DNA of 64,000 bases from Streptomyces rhizoryzae (GCF_023155275.1 NZ_JALMUV010000022.1:1-64000); one strand, 5' to 3'; counted from the stretch's first letter, positions 1-8,848 are shown. Numbers and translations are program-made. Notes: generated by a model from the sequence alone, not told the origin.

Positions 1-461
1 GGGTGGGGCGGGGGCGGGGGCGGGGGGAGGTACGAGGCCCTGACTGGGGAGGGCCGGGGCAGAGCCCTTGGGGTCGCCGCTGCCGTGTCGGTGGCCGGGG
101 TGGGGATTCGCGGGGCTACCCGGGCTGCGAGGGCTGCCGGGCCGGGGCTCTTGCCCATGCTCGACATCCCACCCATGCCCGGCATCCCCTCCATGCCCGG
201 CATCCCTCCGCTGTCGCCGGTGCCAGGGCGTTCGTCGGCGCCCGTGCCGGGGCGGGGGCGGTCGGCGGGATGGAGGCCGGGGGCGACCGGGCCTGCCGCG
301 CGGCCGACCGCGTACGAGAGGGCGAACAGCACGGCCAGGAGCGCGACGAAGCCGAGGACCGGGCGGGACGGCTTCAGTCGCCGGAGCGGGAGGAGGTGGG
401 TCGAGGCACGGGGGCGCGCTGCGCGTTCGGGGGGAGAAGCGGAGATCGCGGGCGTGGTCAT
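1..461 (-). CDS. Membrane-anchored Met/Gly-rich protein, C-terminus cut by window edge
   Basis: Open on the minus strand from an ATG at 459-461 to the window edge with no stop, about 153 codons visible. It reads a basic N-terminus, one strong transmembrane helix at about residues 34-55 (LGFVALLAVLFALSYAVG), then a Pro/Gly-rich region with a run of four MPGM/MGGM-type motifs at about residues 87-101, then Pro-rich sequence. Similar Streptomyces proteins with one helix and a Met-rich or His-rich patch often precede copper-transport genes. A metal-handling role is therefore possible but is inference. No convincing Shine-Dalgarno sequence precedes the ATG. It is divergent from the MFS gene at 861. 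Codon third positions are G/C-rich in this frame, which supports real coding. Confidence 0.6.
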   Translation of the reverse strand, partial: MTTPAISASPPERAARPRASTHLLPLRRLKPSRPVLGFVALLAVLFALSYAVGRAAGPVAPGLHPADRPRPGTGADERPGTGDSGGMPGMEGMPGMGGMSSMGKSPGPAALAARVAPRIPTPATDTAAATPRALPRPSPVRASYLPPPPPPPH

Positions 462-860
462 CGCGTCATCGTGGCAGGTGGGGAAGGGGGTGAAGGACCG
501 ATCAGGGGCCGTGGGGCGCGTGAGGTTTGTCCCGTCCGGCCGGCGGAACTGGGCGCGGTCTCGGACCGACTAACTGGGTTTGCTCGGGCGCCGGTTACCC
601 TTCGGGCATTGTCGGCTCGATGGCCTGCCGTGCCGCAGTGTCGACACTTCCGTCCGCGCCAAGCACCGTTGGCGCTTCCGCGTCCGGCGCCGCCAGGCAC
701 CGCCGGTCGTTTGCCGGACCACTGTCGGCGGTGGTTCTCCGTCCCGCGCTGTCGGCGGAGGGAAATTTCTCGCGGCCCGGCGGGAACTGGCGGCATGGTT
801 CGCCCGACCTCTCAGAGACCGTGCTGGACCGGTGCGGTGTGCCGAGGAGAGGAATGGCCG
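462..860. promoter_or_regulatory. Divergent intergenic region with a 12-bp palindrome
   Basis: Four hundred bases between the divergent minus-strand membrane protein and the MFS exporter. I see no credible gene here. A perfect palindrome, AGTGTCGACACT, lies at 637-648, about 210 bases before the MFS start, and could be an operator. The MFS Shine-Dalgarno GAGGAGAGGA lies at 845-854. Confidence 0.4.
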
Positions 861-2576
861 ATGCCACGGGACCTGGCGGGGGCGCGCGAGGAGCGGTGGG
901 GGCTGGTGGCCGTCGCCGGGATCTGTTCGTTCCTGGCCATGTTCGACATGAGCGTGGTGACGGTGGCGGCGCCCGGCATCGCTTCCGGTTTCGGCGTCCC
1001 GGTGTCCGTCGCGCAATGGGCGGTGCTGGGCTACCAGTTGCCGGTGGTCGCCCTGCTGTTGCCGGCCGGGCGGTGGCTCGACCGGGCCCCGCTGCGGCCG
1101 GTGGTGCTCGGGGCGCTGGCCGGTTTCGGGCTGTGTGGAGCGGTCGCGGCCGCTGCCCCGGCCGCGGCCGCGCTGATCGCCGCGCGGCTGTTCCAAGGGG
1201 TCTGCGGTGCGGCGCTGTTCGTGCTGATGCCGCTGCTGGCGGTCCGTTCGGTGCGCCCGGAGCACCGAGGGCGGGCGATGAGCGTACCGGCCACGCTGGG
1301 GCCGCTCGGGGCCGTCACCGGGCCGGCGTTGGGCGGTGTGCTGCTGGACCAGTGGGGGTGGCGTGCGGTCCTGCTGGTGAAGCTGCCGCTGTGTGCACTC
1401 GCCTGGTGGCTGGCCCGGCGCGGGCTCCCTCCCGGCGGTCGGCTGACCGGCGGTCGGCTGACCGCGCCCGGACGGGCGGAGGTCCGGGATGCCGCGCTGG
1501 TCGGTACGGCGGTGGCGGCACTGCTGCTGGGCCTGACGTTCGCGGCCGGCGGCTGGGCTGACGGGGTCGTCGGCCCGGTGCTGTGCGGGATCGCGCTGAT
1601 ACCGGGGGCGTTGTGGGCGCGGGGCGCGGGCGGGCGGCGGGTCCGTGCGGCGTTGCGGACGGCGCGGACGGGCGCGGCCCATGGTGCTGTGTTCGCGCTC
1701 GCCGCCGCGTTCGCCGCGGTGCATTTGCTGCTGGCGGTCCATCTCCAGCGTGTGGAGGGCGTTTCGGCGTCGGCCACCGGGTTGGCACTGCTCGCCTTCC
1801 CTGCCGCGATGGCGGTCGCCGGGCCGGTCGGCGGTCGGCTCGCCGACCGCTTCGGGGCCCGGCCGATAGCGGTGACCGGCGCGGCGCTGGTCGTGCTGGG
1901 CTTCGGTCTGCTCGCCATCGCCGGCTCCTGGCCGCCGGTGCAAGTGAGTTGGCGGCTGGCGGTGGCGGGCCTCGGCATGGGCCTGTACGGCGGGCCCGTC
2001 CAGCTGATGGTGCTCAACGCGGCGGGGCCGGAGCGGATGGCCACCGCCGGTTCGACCGTGCAGCTCGCCCGGAGTGCCGGGTTCACGTTGGGCCCGGCGG
2101 TGGCCACCACCGTGGGAAGCCTGGTCGGCCTGCGCATGGGGCAGGGGTTGGCGGCCGGGGCGGCGCTGCTGGCGGTGCTCCTGCTCCTGGGCCGGCGGCG
2201 GCAGCCAGGAGAACGGCAACCGGGAAGGGCACGGCCACCGGCATCGGCACCCCAACCGGCAGGGACACGGCCACCGGCAGGGACACGGCCGCCGGCGTGG
2301 TCATGGGCGCGGCCACGGGCACGGGCACGGGCGCGGCGTGTGGAGGTGCCCACGGCGGGGGCGCCGAAGCCGCGGCCCTCAGTTCCGGAGCCGACGCCGT
2401 GGGCGAAGCCGGGGGTGTGCGCCCCTCTGCCGGCGTCGCCGCCGCCCCCGGTGACGGCATCGGAGGCTACGGGGGACGTCCCTCCCCCTTCGTCCACGGA
2501 GGGTACTCGTCCGGCAGCGCCGCCACCGTCGTCACCACCCGCGACACCGCCGCGCCCGCCACGGGTCGTGCCCTGA
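861..2576 (+). CDS. MFS drug-efflux-type transporter, probable exporter
   Basis: 571 residues from ATG 861, chosen because GAGGAGAGGA sits just upstream and the first helix follows immediately. It is a multi-helix major facilitator protein of the DHA2-like drug/H+ antiporter type. Motif-A-like loops follow helix 2 (GRWLDRAPLRPVV) and recur in the second half (GGRLADRFGARP). It probably exports a small molecule. It lies upstream of, and on the same strand as, the amidotransferase, P450 and isonitrile synthase genes, so it may export their product. The last ~115 residues are Pro/Arg-rich. Their third codon positions fall to an alternating A/G pattern, while the -1 frame keeps high G/C and runs to a stop at 2633-2635. 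The C-terminal tail may therefore be read in a different frame in nature (see findings). Confidence 0.8.
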   Translation: MPRDLAGAREERWGLVAVAGICSFLAMFDMSVVTVAAPGIASGFGVPVSVAQWAVLGYQLPVVALLLPAGRWLDRAPLRPVVLGALAGFGLCGAVAAAAPAAAALIAARLFQGVCGAALFVLMPLLAVRSVRPEHRGRAMSVPATLGPLGAVTGPALGGVLLDQWGWRAVLLVKLPLCALAWWLARRGLPPGGRLTGGRLTAPGRAEVRDAALVGTAVAALLLGLTFAAGGWADGVVGPVLCGIALIPGALWARGAGGRRVRAALRTARTGAAHGAVFALAAAFAAVHLLLAVHLQRVEGVSASATGLALLAFPAAMAVAGPVGGRLADRFGARPIAVTGAALVVLGFGLLAIAGSWPPVQVSWRLAVAGLGMGLYGGPVQLMVLNAAGPERMATAGSTVQLARSAGFTLGPAVATTVGSLVGLRMGQGLAAGAALLAVLLLLGRRRQPGERQPGRARPPASAPQPAGTRPPAGTRPPAWSWARPRARARARRVEVPTAGAPKPRPSVPEPTPWAKPGVCAPLPASPPPPVTASEATGDVPPPSSTEGTRPAAPPPSSPPATPPRPPRVVP

Positions 2577-3006
2577 AGGGGGGTGGGGCGGCGGTGCTGA
2601 GTGAGGCGTTGGGTGAGGCGTGGGCGGCCGGTTGAGTGGTGCGGTGGGGAGCGGCCCGGGTGGCGTCGGGCCCGTTGGGCGACCCATCGAGGGGCCCGTC
2701 ATCCGACACCCGTCCCCCATCGCCCGACGCCCGTCCCCTCGGTGGGCTCGTCGCCTCCGCCCCGCCGATGCTCTCGGCGCCCGTTTCTCCGCGCGACGCC
2801 CGCCCTGTGCCATGGCGACGGCCTGGCCTGGCGGAGCGGCCGGGCCGCCTCCCGCCCTTCCACCGACGCCCCCGAACTCCCTTCCCCCACCACCCCGTTC
2901 GGCTACGCATGGCGCCTCCCGAAACTCCACAGCTTAGAGCCCTCACCCCCTCACCCCCTCACTTCCTCCCCTCACCCCTTCCTCACCCCCGAAAGGCAGG
3001 CAGCAG
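2577..3006. other. Intergenic, Pro-coding-like low-complexity DNA
   Basis: Separates the MFS gene from the amidotransferase. The first ~60 bases may still code for the alternative MFS tail. The remainder has no supported gene. Bases 2938-2990 are a C/T-rich run of CCCCTCA units, ending in AAAGG at 2991-2995, which is a weak ribosome site for the ATG at 3007. Confidence 0.4.
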
Positions 3007-4989
3007 ATGTGCGGTATCACCGGATGGATCTCGTTCGGCGAGGATCCGGGGCTGCGGCCCCGTGTCATCGAGCGGATGACCGCCGCGCTCGCTCCACGCG
3101 GGCCGGACGCCTCGGGCATCTGGTGCGGTCCGCACGCGGCGATCGGGCACCGGCGGCTGACCGTGCTCGATCCGGACGGCGGGGCGCAGCCCATGACGGC
3201 GCGCCGCGGTGGCGGGCCGGGCCGCAGACCGGAGCCCTCGGAGGGCTGGTCCCCCGGCCGTCTCCAGACCGCCTCCGAAGGCCCCGGCCACGCCGCCCCA
3301 CACAGCCCCGCACCCGGCGGCGCACCCGGCCGGGGCCCCCTCCCCGCCCCCACCGACACCGTGCTCACCTACAGCGGCGAGGTCTACAACCACCATCAGC
3401 TGCGGGCCGAACTCCGCTCCCGGGGCCACGAGTTCGGGACCCGTAGCGACACCGAGGTGGTGCTGCGGGCCTACCAGGAGTGGGGTGCCGGGCTCGCCGG
3501 GCGGCTGGAGGGCATGTACGCGTTCGCCGTGTGGGACGCGGAGGCCCGGCGGCTGCTGCTCGTACGGGACCGGATGGGCGTCAAGCCGCTGTACTACGCG
3601 CGGACGCGCGAGGGCGGTCTGGTCTTCGGTTCGGAGCCCAAGGCACTGTTCGCGCACCCGGACTGCGCGCCGCGGGTGGACGCGCAGGGGCTCCGGGAGG
3701 CGTACGGCCTGGTGTTCGGGACGGGGGCGACGCTGTGGGCGGGCGTCCGGGAGGTGCCGCCGGGCGGGCTGCTGGTGTTCGACCGCGACGGGCTGACCGA
3801 ACGGCACTACTGGAAGCTGACGGCTCGTCCGCACGAGGACCACGATGTCGCGGCGGCCACCGAAGAGGTGCGCCACCGTCTGGAGCGCGCGGTCCGCTCC
3901 CAGGTGGAGGCGGATGTGCCGCTGTGCAGTCTGCTGTCCGGCGGCCTCGATTCGACGGTCGTCACGGCGCTGCTCGCGGATGAACTCCGGGCCCGCGAGG
4001 GGGACGGGGCGCGGCTGCGTTCCTACGCGGTCGACTACAGCGATCAGGCCGAGCGCTTCACCGGTGATGTGTTGCGTACCGGGCATGATGCGCCGTACGC
4101 CGTGGAGGCGGGCGCGTACATCGGCACGGAGCACCGGACCGTCGTGCTGGATCCGCGGGCGCTGCTGGATCCCGGGCACCGGGCGGCCGTGGTCGCCGCG
4201 CGGGACTCGCCGATCGGCGTCGGTGACATGGACACCTCGCTCTTTCTGCTGTTCGGCCGGATCAAGGAGCAGGCGACGGTGGCGGTGTCGGGGGAGGCCG
4301 CGGACGAGGTGTTCGGGGGCTACCCGTGGTTCCACAACCCGGCGGCGCTGGCCGCACCGACCTTCCCCTGGCTGCTGGTGACCAGCGACGAGGCGGCCGT
4401 ACCGCTCCATCCGGACCTGGCCGGCACGCTGCGGATCGGCGAGTTCCAGCGTGACACGTACCGCGCCGCGCTGGCCGCCGTACCGCGTCTGGACGGTGAG
4501 GGTCCGGCGCGGCGCCGGCAGCGGGAGATGCAGCACCTGTCGCTGACCCGCTGGCTGCGGCAGCTGCTGCACCGCAAGGACCGGCTGAGCATGGCGCGGG
4601 GCCTGGAGGTGCGGGTGCCGTACTGCGACCACCGGCTGGTCGAGTACGCCTTCAACGCGCCGTGGGAGGTGCAGTGCCACGACGGGCGGGAGAAGAGCCT
4701 GCTGCGGGCCGCGGGCGCCCGGCTCGCCCCGCACTCGGTGCTGTGGCGGGCCAAGAACCACTATCCGGCCACCCATCACCCGGATTACAACCGCGGGTTG
4801 CAGAAGCTCGCGCGGGAGGCGCTGGGGGCGGCCGGCGGGCGGGTGCGGGACCTGGTCGACGAGCGGGTCATCGGGTCCGTCCTGCGGACCGAGCCGGAGC
4901 GGCTGGAGTGGGGCCACCGGCTGCGCCTGGAACGGGTCGTGGACCTGGCGCTGTGGCTCGAACAGTACCGGCCGGAGATCACGGTGTGA
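3007..4989 (+). CDS. Asparagine-synthetase-type glutamine amidotransferase (amide-forming)
   Basis: 660 residues. Cys2 directly after Met is the glutaminase nucleophile (MCGITGW). The class-II amidotransferase domain carries RGPD and SGEVYNH. The synthetase domain has the PP-loop SGGLDST at residues 311-317 and EAADEVFGGY. Family members use Gln and ATP to turn a carboxylate into a primary amide. Between QPMTARR (about 61-67) and the TVLTYSGE strand (from about 118) lies a ~45-residue Gly/Pro/Ala-rich insertion absent from ordinary AsnB, so the protein is longer than usual. It sits between an MFS exporter and a P450/isonitrile-synthase pair. The housekeeping role is possible, but context suggests amidation of an isonitrile amino acid; that part is inference. 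Confidence 0.9.
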   Translation: MCGITGWISFGEDPGLRPRVIERMTAALAPRGPDASGIWCGPHAAIGHRRLTVLDPDGGAQPMTARRGGGPGRRPEPSEGWSPGRLQTASEGPGHAAPHSPAPGGAPGRGPLPAPTDTVLTYSGEVYNHHQLRAELRSRGHEFGTRSDTEVVLRAYQEWGAGLAGRLEGMYAFAVWDAEARRLLLVRDRMGVKPLYYARTREGGLVFGSEPKALFAHPDCAPRVDAQGLREAYGLVFGTGATLWAGVREVPPGGLLVFDRDGLTERHYWKLTARPHEDHDVAAATEEVRHRLERAVRSQVEADVPLCSLLSGGLDSTVVTALLADELRAREGDGARLRSYAVDYSDQAERFTGDVLRTGHDAPYAVEAGAYIGTEHRTVVLDPRALLDPGHRAAVVAARDSPIGVGDMDTSLFLLFGRIKEQATVAVSGEAADEVFGGYPWFHNPAALAAPTFPWLLVTSDEAAVPLHPDLAGTLRIGEFQRDTYRAALAAVPRLDGEGPARRRQREMQHLSLTRWLRQLLHRKDRLSMARGLEVRVPYCDHRLVEYAFNAPWEVQCHDGREKSLLRAAGARLAPHSVLWRAKNHYPATHHPDYNRGLQKLAREALGAAGGRVRDLVDERVIGSVLRTEPERLEWGHRLRLERVVDLALWLEQYRPEITV

Positions 4990-5009
4990 GCCGGCCCGCA
5001 CCCCCGGGC

Positions 5010-5130
5010 CCTCAGGCCCCTCTGACCCCTGATCCGTGATCCCTGGCCCGTGCTCCCTGGACCCCGATCCCTGACCTCTGGCCCCGGACCCCTGACCCCT
5101 GACTCCTGACCGCTGACACCGAGACCCTGC
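5010..5130. repeat. Degenerate CCCTGA(C/T)CC tandem repeats
   Basis: The 195-base gap between the amidotransferase and the P450 is made mostly of diverged copies of a short unit resembling CCCTGACCC/GATCCCTGGCCC. I see no gene in it. It could be a slipped-strand expansion like the others nearby. Confidence 0.55.
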
Positions 5131-5184
5131 CCCCGGAACCCCCCTGCCCTCTGCACCACTGGCACCGGCCCAAGAGGAGACGAC

Positions 5185-6867
5185 GTGAACCACCTCACCT
5201 CACCGCACACCCCCGACGCGTCACCCCACACGCCCGACCGGCCCTGCTCTCAGGCGCCGGCCGGCCCGGAAGGCAGCACGTGCCCGAGAGACGCCGGGCG
5301 CCTCAGAGAGGCCGGTGACCCGGTGGAGCTGTACGGCGCGGACTACAAGCGCGACCCCTACCCCCTCTATGACGAACTGCGGGAGCGCGGTCCCGTTCAC
5401 CGCGTCCGCTTCCCCAGTGGTGTGCTCGCCTGGCTCGTGACGGGCTACGACGCGGCGCAGCAGGCGCTGACCGACCCGCGCCTGGGCAAGCACCACTCGC
5501 GCGGCAACGCGGCCTGGCGGGCCCGGGCGTCGATCATGCCCGAACCGCAGCACTCCCAGCTCCAGGTCCATCTGCTGCACCAGGATCCGCCCCGGCACAC
5601 CGCGATGCGCCGGATGATCACCGAGGCGTTCGCGCCGCAGCGCGTCGAGGCGCTCCGCCCCCGCTTCCAGGAGATGGCCGACGCGCTGGTGGACCGGTTC
5701 CCGGGGGCGGGGCGGACCGGGGATGCCGACGGGTCCGGCAGCGCGGGGCCGTCCGGGGGCGTCGGGCGGGCCGACCTGGTGGCGGACTTCGCCGCCCGCT
5801 TCCCGTTCCGGGTGCTGGCCGAAGTGATCGGGCTGCCCGAGGAGTTCGCGGTGCGCTTCGACCGCGACTGGGGGAAGGTGGTGCAGCCGGTGGGGCCCGC
5901 GGACCCGGGCCGTCCGGCGTACGAGGCGCGGCTGCGCGGGCTCCAGCAGTACATCGCCGATCTGGTCGTCCACAAACGCCGGGTAGCGGATGAGGGCCCG
6001 GGTGAGGGCCCGGGTGAGGACCTGCTGGCCCGGTTGGTGGCCGCCCGGGACGCGGGCGAGCTGTCGCCGGCGGAGCTGGACTCGATGATCTTCCAGCTGC
6101 TGGTGGCCGGGCAGGAACCGGTCACCAACCAGATCACCACGGCGGTGCTCGCCTTGCTGCGCCACCCCGAGCGGCTCGCCGAGCTGGCCGCCCGTCCCGG
6201 GCTGCTGCCGCGCGCGGTGGAGGAACTGCTGCGCCACGACGCCGCGTTCGAGCTGACGACCTGGCGGTTCTTCGCCGAGGACAGTGAGCTGGTGGGGACC
6301 CGGATCCCGGCCGGGGACTCGGTGATCGTCTCGCTGTGTGCCGCCAACCGCGACCCGCGGCGGTTCGCCGACGCCGACGCGCTCGACTTCGACCGCTCCC
6401 CCAATCCGCACCTCGCGTTCGGCCAGGGCATCCACTTCTGCCCGGGGGCGGCGCTGGCCCGTGTCGAGTTGCAGGTCGCGCTGGGCACCCTGGTGCGGCG
6501 GCTGCCCGGCCTCCGCCTGGCCGTCCCGGAGGACGCGCTCCAGTGGATCCCGGCGGTGCTGGCCCGGGGGGTCAACCACGTGCCGGTGGCGTACGGGGCG
6601 GACGCCACGGCTCGCTCCCGTTGCCCCATGGCCCCGGTCGCGGATCAGGGCACGGGCCCGGACCCGGTCTCGGCCCCGGGCCCGGCCTCGGTCCCGTCCC
6701 CCACCCCGACTACCTCGCCCGAAACCTCCACCCCTCCCCCACCGAACTCACCACCCGCACCCAACGCACCCACCACCACCGCCACGCCCACCACCGCCAC
6801 GCCCACCACCCCCGACGCACCCACCACCCCCACCACCTCCCCCCGCATACCGGGCGCGGCATGCTGA
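5185..6867 (+). CDS. Cytochrome P450 with unusual I-helix and Pro/Thr-rich tail
   Basis: 560 residues, preceded by AAGAGGAGA. Soluble bacterial P450: the heme-binding loop FGQGIHFCPGAALAR has the proximal Cys at 419, and the K-helix ExxR is E347-R350. In the I-helix the usual AG-x-(D/E)-T reads A308-G-Q-E-P, so the acid is kept but the oxygen-activating Thr is Pro. A normal P450 would end near residue 478. Here an ~80-residue Pro/Thr-rich tail follows, containing tandem CCCACCACCGCCACG copies at the DNA level, and third-position G/C shows it is genuinely in frame. The stop overlaps the next start (ATGCTGA), so the two are translationally coupled. Likely role: oxidative tailoring or phenol coupling of the isonitrile product (inference). 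Confidence 0.9.
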   Translation: MNHLTSPHTPDASPHTPDRPCSQAPAGPEGSTCPRDAGRLREAGDPVELYGADYKRDPYPLYDELRERGPVHRVRFPSGVLAWLVTGYDAAQQALTDPRLGKHHSRGNAAWRARASIMPEPQHSQLQVHLLHQDPPRHTAMRRMITEAFAPQRVEALRPRFQEMADALVDRFPGAGRTGDADGSGSAGPSGGVGRADLVADFAARFPFRVLAEVIGLPEEFAVRFDRDWGKVVQPVGPADPGRPAYEARLRGLQQYIADLVVHKRRVADEGPGEGPGEDLLARLVAARDAGELSPAELDSMIFQLLVAGQEPVTNQITTAVLALLRHPERLAELAARPGLLPRAVEELLRHDAAFELTTWRFFAEDSELVGTRIPAGDSVIVSLCAANRDPRRFADADALDFDRSPNPHLAFGQGIHFCPGAALARVELQVALGTLVRRLPGLRLAVPEDALQWIPAVLARGVNHVPVAYGADATARSRCPMAPVADQGTGPDPVSAPGPASVPSPTPTTSPETSTPPPPNSPPAPNAPTTTATPTTATPTTPDAPTTPTTSPRIPGAAC

Positions 6868-7877
6868 CCCCGCCCGCCGCCACGGGAAGCCGCCCCGGAC
6901 ACCGCGTCCCCGCCCCGCCCCCCGAGGGGGCGGACGTCCCCCTCGGGCCCGCGACGCGCGCCCTGTGCGAGGCGATCCTCCGGGTCCTCCTGCCCTACCG
7001 GCGGACCCTGGACGACACCACCCGCAGGGACCGCCCCGATGCGTTCCCCCACCAGGTGCGGCAGGTGGCGCGCTGGGTCGGGGCGGGTGAGCCGGTCCGG
7101 TTCACCCTGCCGGGTTTCCCCTGCAAATCCCCCAATCCGGCGAAGGTGCTGGGCCCCCTCCCCGACGAGGGCGAACGGCTCTCGCTGCACTTCCTGCACG
7201 GGCTGTGCACCCGGATCGCGGACGTGTACCCGCCGGGCGCCCGGGTGGTCATCTGCTCGGACGGCCATGTCTTCAGCGACCTGATCCGGGTGCCGGACGC
7301 CGCCATCGACGCGTACGGGGACGGGTTGCGGGCGCTGATCCGGCAGGAGCGGCTCGGGGACCGGCTGACGGTCTTCGACCTCCGCGCGGCGTACGGGGAG
7401 AGGTCGTACGAGGAGAAGCGGGCCGCGGTGGAGGCGGAGTACGCGCCGGCGCTGGAGGTGCTGCGGGCGGAGACCCGGGCGGATGCGTCGGCCCGGCGGC
7501 TGTACCAGGGCATCACCCGGTTCCTGTTCGAGGACACCGACACCGGCGCGTACACCGGGACCCGCTCGGCGCTCCAGCGCGAGTGCCGGTCCCGCGCGTA
7601 CGGCGTGATCCGGCGGAGCCGGGCGTGGGGCGAACTGGTCGGCGTGTACCACCCCGGGGCGGTCCGGCTGTCCATCCATCCGCAGCCCAGGGGTTCGGCG
7701 AAGTTCGGCATCCGGCTGCTGGAGACCCCGGACGTGTGGATGACGCCGTGGCACGCCTGCGTACTGGAACGCGCGGGCGGCCGACGGGAGTTGATGCGCC
7801 GGGCGGACGCCGAACGGCTCGGCCGGCTGGTGGTGCGCCACGGCAGGCCGAGCCACTTCACCACCCTCGGGGGGTGA
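6861..7877 (+). CDS. Isonitrile (isocyanide) synthase, PvcA/DIT1 family
   Basis: 338 residues from ATG 6861, which overlaps the P450 stop by seven bases. Family hallmarks include FPCKSPNPAKVLGPLPDEGE, LSLHFLHGL, VVICSDGHVFSD, GITRFLFEDT and a late VYHPGAVRLSIHPQ segment. Members convert the alpha-amino group of an amino acid (usually Tyr or Trp) to an isonitrile using ribulose-5-phosphate. Unlike pvc and xanthocillin-type clusters, I find no PvcB-type Fe/2-oxoglutarate oxygenase beside it. Instead the partners are an amidotransferase and a P450. This suggests a product that keeps its carboxyl carbon as an amide. Family assignment is strong; the substrate is unknown. Confidence 0.9.
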   Translation: MLTPPAATGSRPGHRVPAPPPEGADVPLGPATRALCEAILRVLLPYRRTLDDTTRRDRPDAFPHQVRQVARWVGAGEPVRFTLPGFPCKSPNPAKVLGPLPDEGERLSLHFLHGLCTRIADVYPPGARVVICSDGHVFSDLIRVPDAAIDAYGDGLRALIRQERLGDRLTVFDLRAAYGERSYEEKRAAVEAEYAPALEVLRAETRADASARRLYQGITRFLFEDTDTGAYTGTRSALQRECRSRAYGVIRRSRAWGELVGVYHPGAVRLSIHPQPRGSAKFGIRLLETPDVWMTPWHACVLERAGGRRELMRRADAERLGRLVVRHGRPSHFTTLGG

Positions 7878-7950
7878 GGGTCACCGGGGCGGGGAGGGGC
7901 CGGGACGGACCGCCACCCACCCCGCCCCGGCCCCCGGACGGGCACGCCCC

Positions 7951-8067
7951 TCGGACCGTCCCGGGACACGCCTGCCCCAGGCACGTCCCTCGGACCGTCC
8001 CGGGACACGCCTGCCTCAGGCACGTCCCTCGCACGGCCCCCGGACACCCGCCCTCAGGTGCGTCCCC
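7951..8067. repeat. Three tandem 39-bp repeats
   Basis: Copies at 7951-7989 and 7990-8028 differ at one base. A third, diverged copy at 8029-8067 runs into the last codons and stop of the converging ABC ATPase gene. Each unit contains a small GCCTG-CCC-CAGGC hairpin and a CCCGGG palindrome. The array lies between two convergent genes and may act as a bidirectional terminator or be a simple minisatellite. Confidence 0.85.
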
Positions 8068-8848
8068 CAGGCAGGCGCAGGCGCCCCCGGTGGTCGAAGG
8101 CGATCAGCGGGTCGCCGGTGAGGGGGTGTTCGGTGACCGCGGCGCGGACGCCGAAGACCTCCGCCAGCAGTTCCGGCGTCAGCACCGTGCGGGGCGGGCC
8201 GGAGGCGACCAGGTGGCCGGCGTGCAGGACGTGCAGCCGGTCGCAGAGCGAGGCCGCCGCGTTGAGGTCGTGCAGCGAGATCAGCGTGGTGCGGGCCCGG
8301 TCGCGGAGCAGGGCGAGCAGCTCGACCTGGTGGCGGACGTCGAGGTGGTTGGTGGGTTCGTCCAGTACCAGCACGTCCGGGTCCTGGGCGAACGCCCGGG
8401 CCAGCAGGACGCGTTGCCGCTCCCCTCCGGACAGGGCGGAGAACCGGCGGCCCGCCGCGCCCCTCATGCCGACCGCGGCCAGGGCCCGGGCCACCGTCTC
8501 CCGGTCGGCGCGGTCCTCGCCCGCGAAGGCCCGCTTGTACGGGGTGCGGCCCATCGCCACCACCTCGCGGACGGTCAGTTCGAAGGCGGCGGTGCGTTCC
8601 TGCGGCAGGGCCGCGATGTGGCGGGCGGTGCGCGCCAGGGGCAGGGTGCGCAGGTCGGTTCCGTCCAGCAGGACCCGGCCGGCGGTGGGCCGCAGATGGC
8701 GGTAGACGGTCCGCAGGACGGTGGACTTGCCGCTCCCGTTGGGGCCGACGAGACCGACGATCTCCCCGGCCGCCGCCATCAGGTGGACGCCGGAGACCAC
8801 CTCGCGCCCGGAGTAGCCGACCCGCAGGTCCTCGATGGCGATCCTCAT
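8054..8848 (-). CDS. ABC transporter ATPase, iron-chelate/cobalamin type (FecE/BtuD-like)
   Basis: 264 residues, start at ATG 8848, which overlaps the permease stop as ATGA. Walker A is GPNGSGKST. The Q-loop region is HIAALPQER, the signature is LSGGERQRVLLARA, Walker B is VLVLDEPTNHLD and the switch is SLHDLNAA. It powers uptake of a chelated metal or corrinoid with the adjacent permease and binding protein. The third 39-bp repeat overlaps its 3' end, showing that the repeat spread into coding sequence. Confidence 0.92.
   Translation of the reverse strand: MRIAIEDLRVGYSGREVVSGVHLMAAAGEIVGLVGPNGSGKSTVLRTVYRHLRPTAGRVLLDGTDLRTLPLARTARHIAALPQERTAAFELTVREVVAMGRTPYKRAFAGEDRADRETVARALAAVGMRGAAGRRFSALSGGERQRVLLARAFAQDPDVLVLDEPTNHLDVRHQVELLALLRDRARTTLISLHDLNAAASLCDRLHVLHAGHLVASGPPRTVLTPELLAEVFGVRAAVTEHPLTGDPLIAFDHRGRLRLPGGRT

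Noticed and set aside
3..860. Upstream extension of the MFS reading frame
   Set aside because: The frame is open by chance in G/C-rich DNA; a ribosome site and the first membrane helix place the start at 861, and a minus-strand gene occupies 1-461.
5010..5130. CRISPR-like array
   Set aside because: Units are short, unevenly spaced and diverged, with no regular spacers or cas genes.
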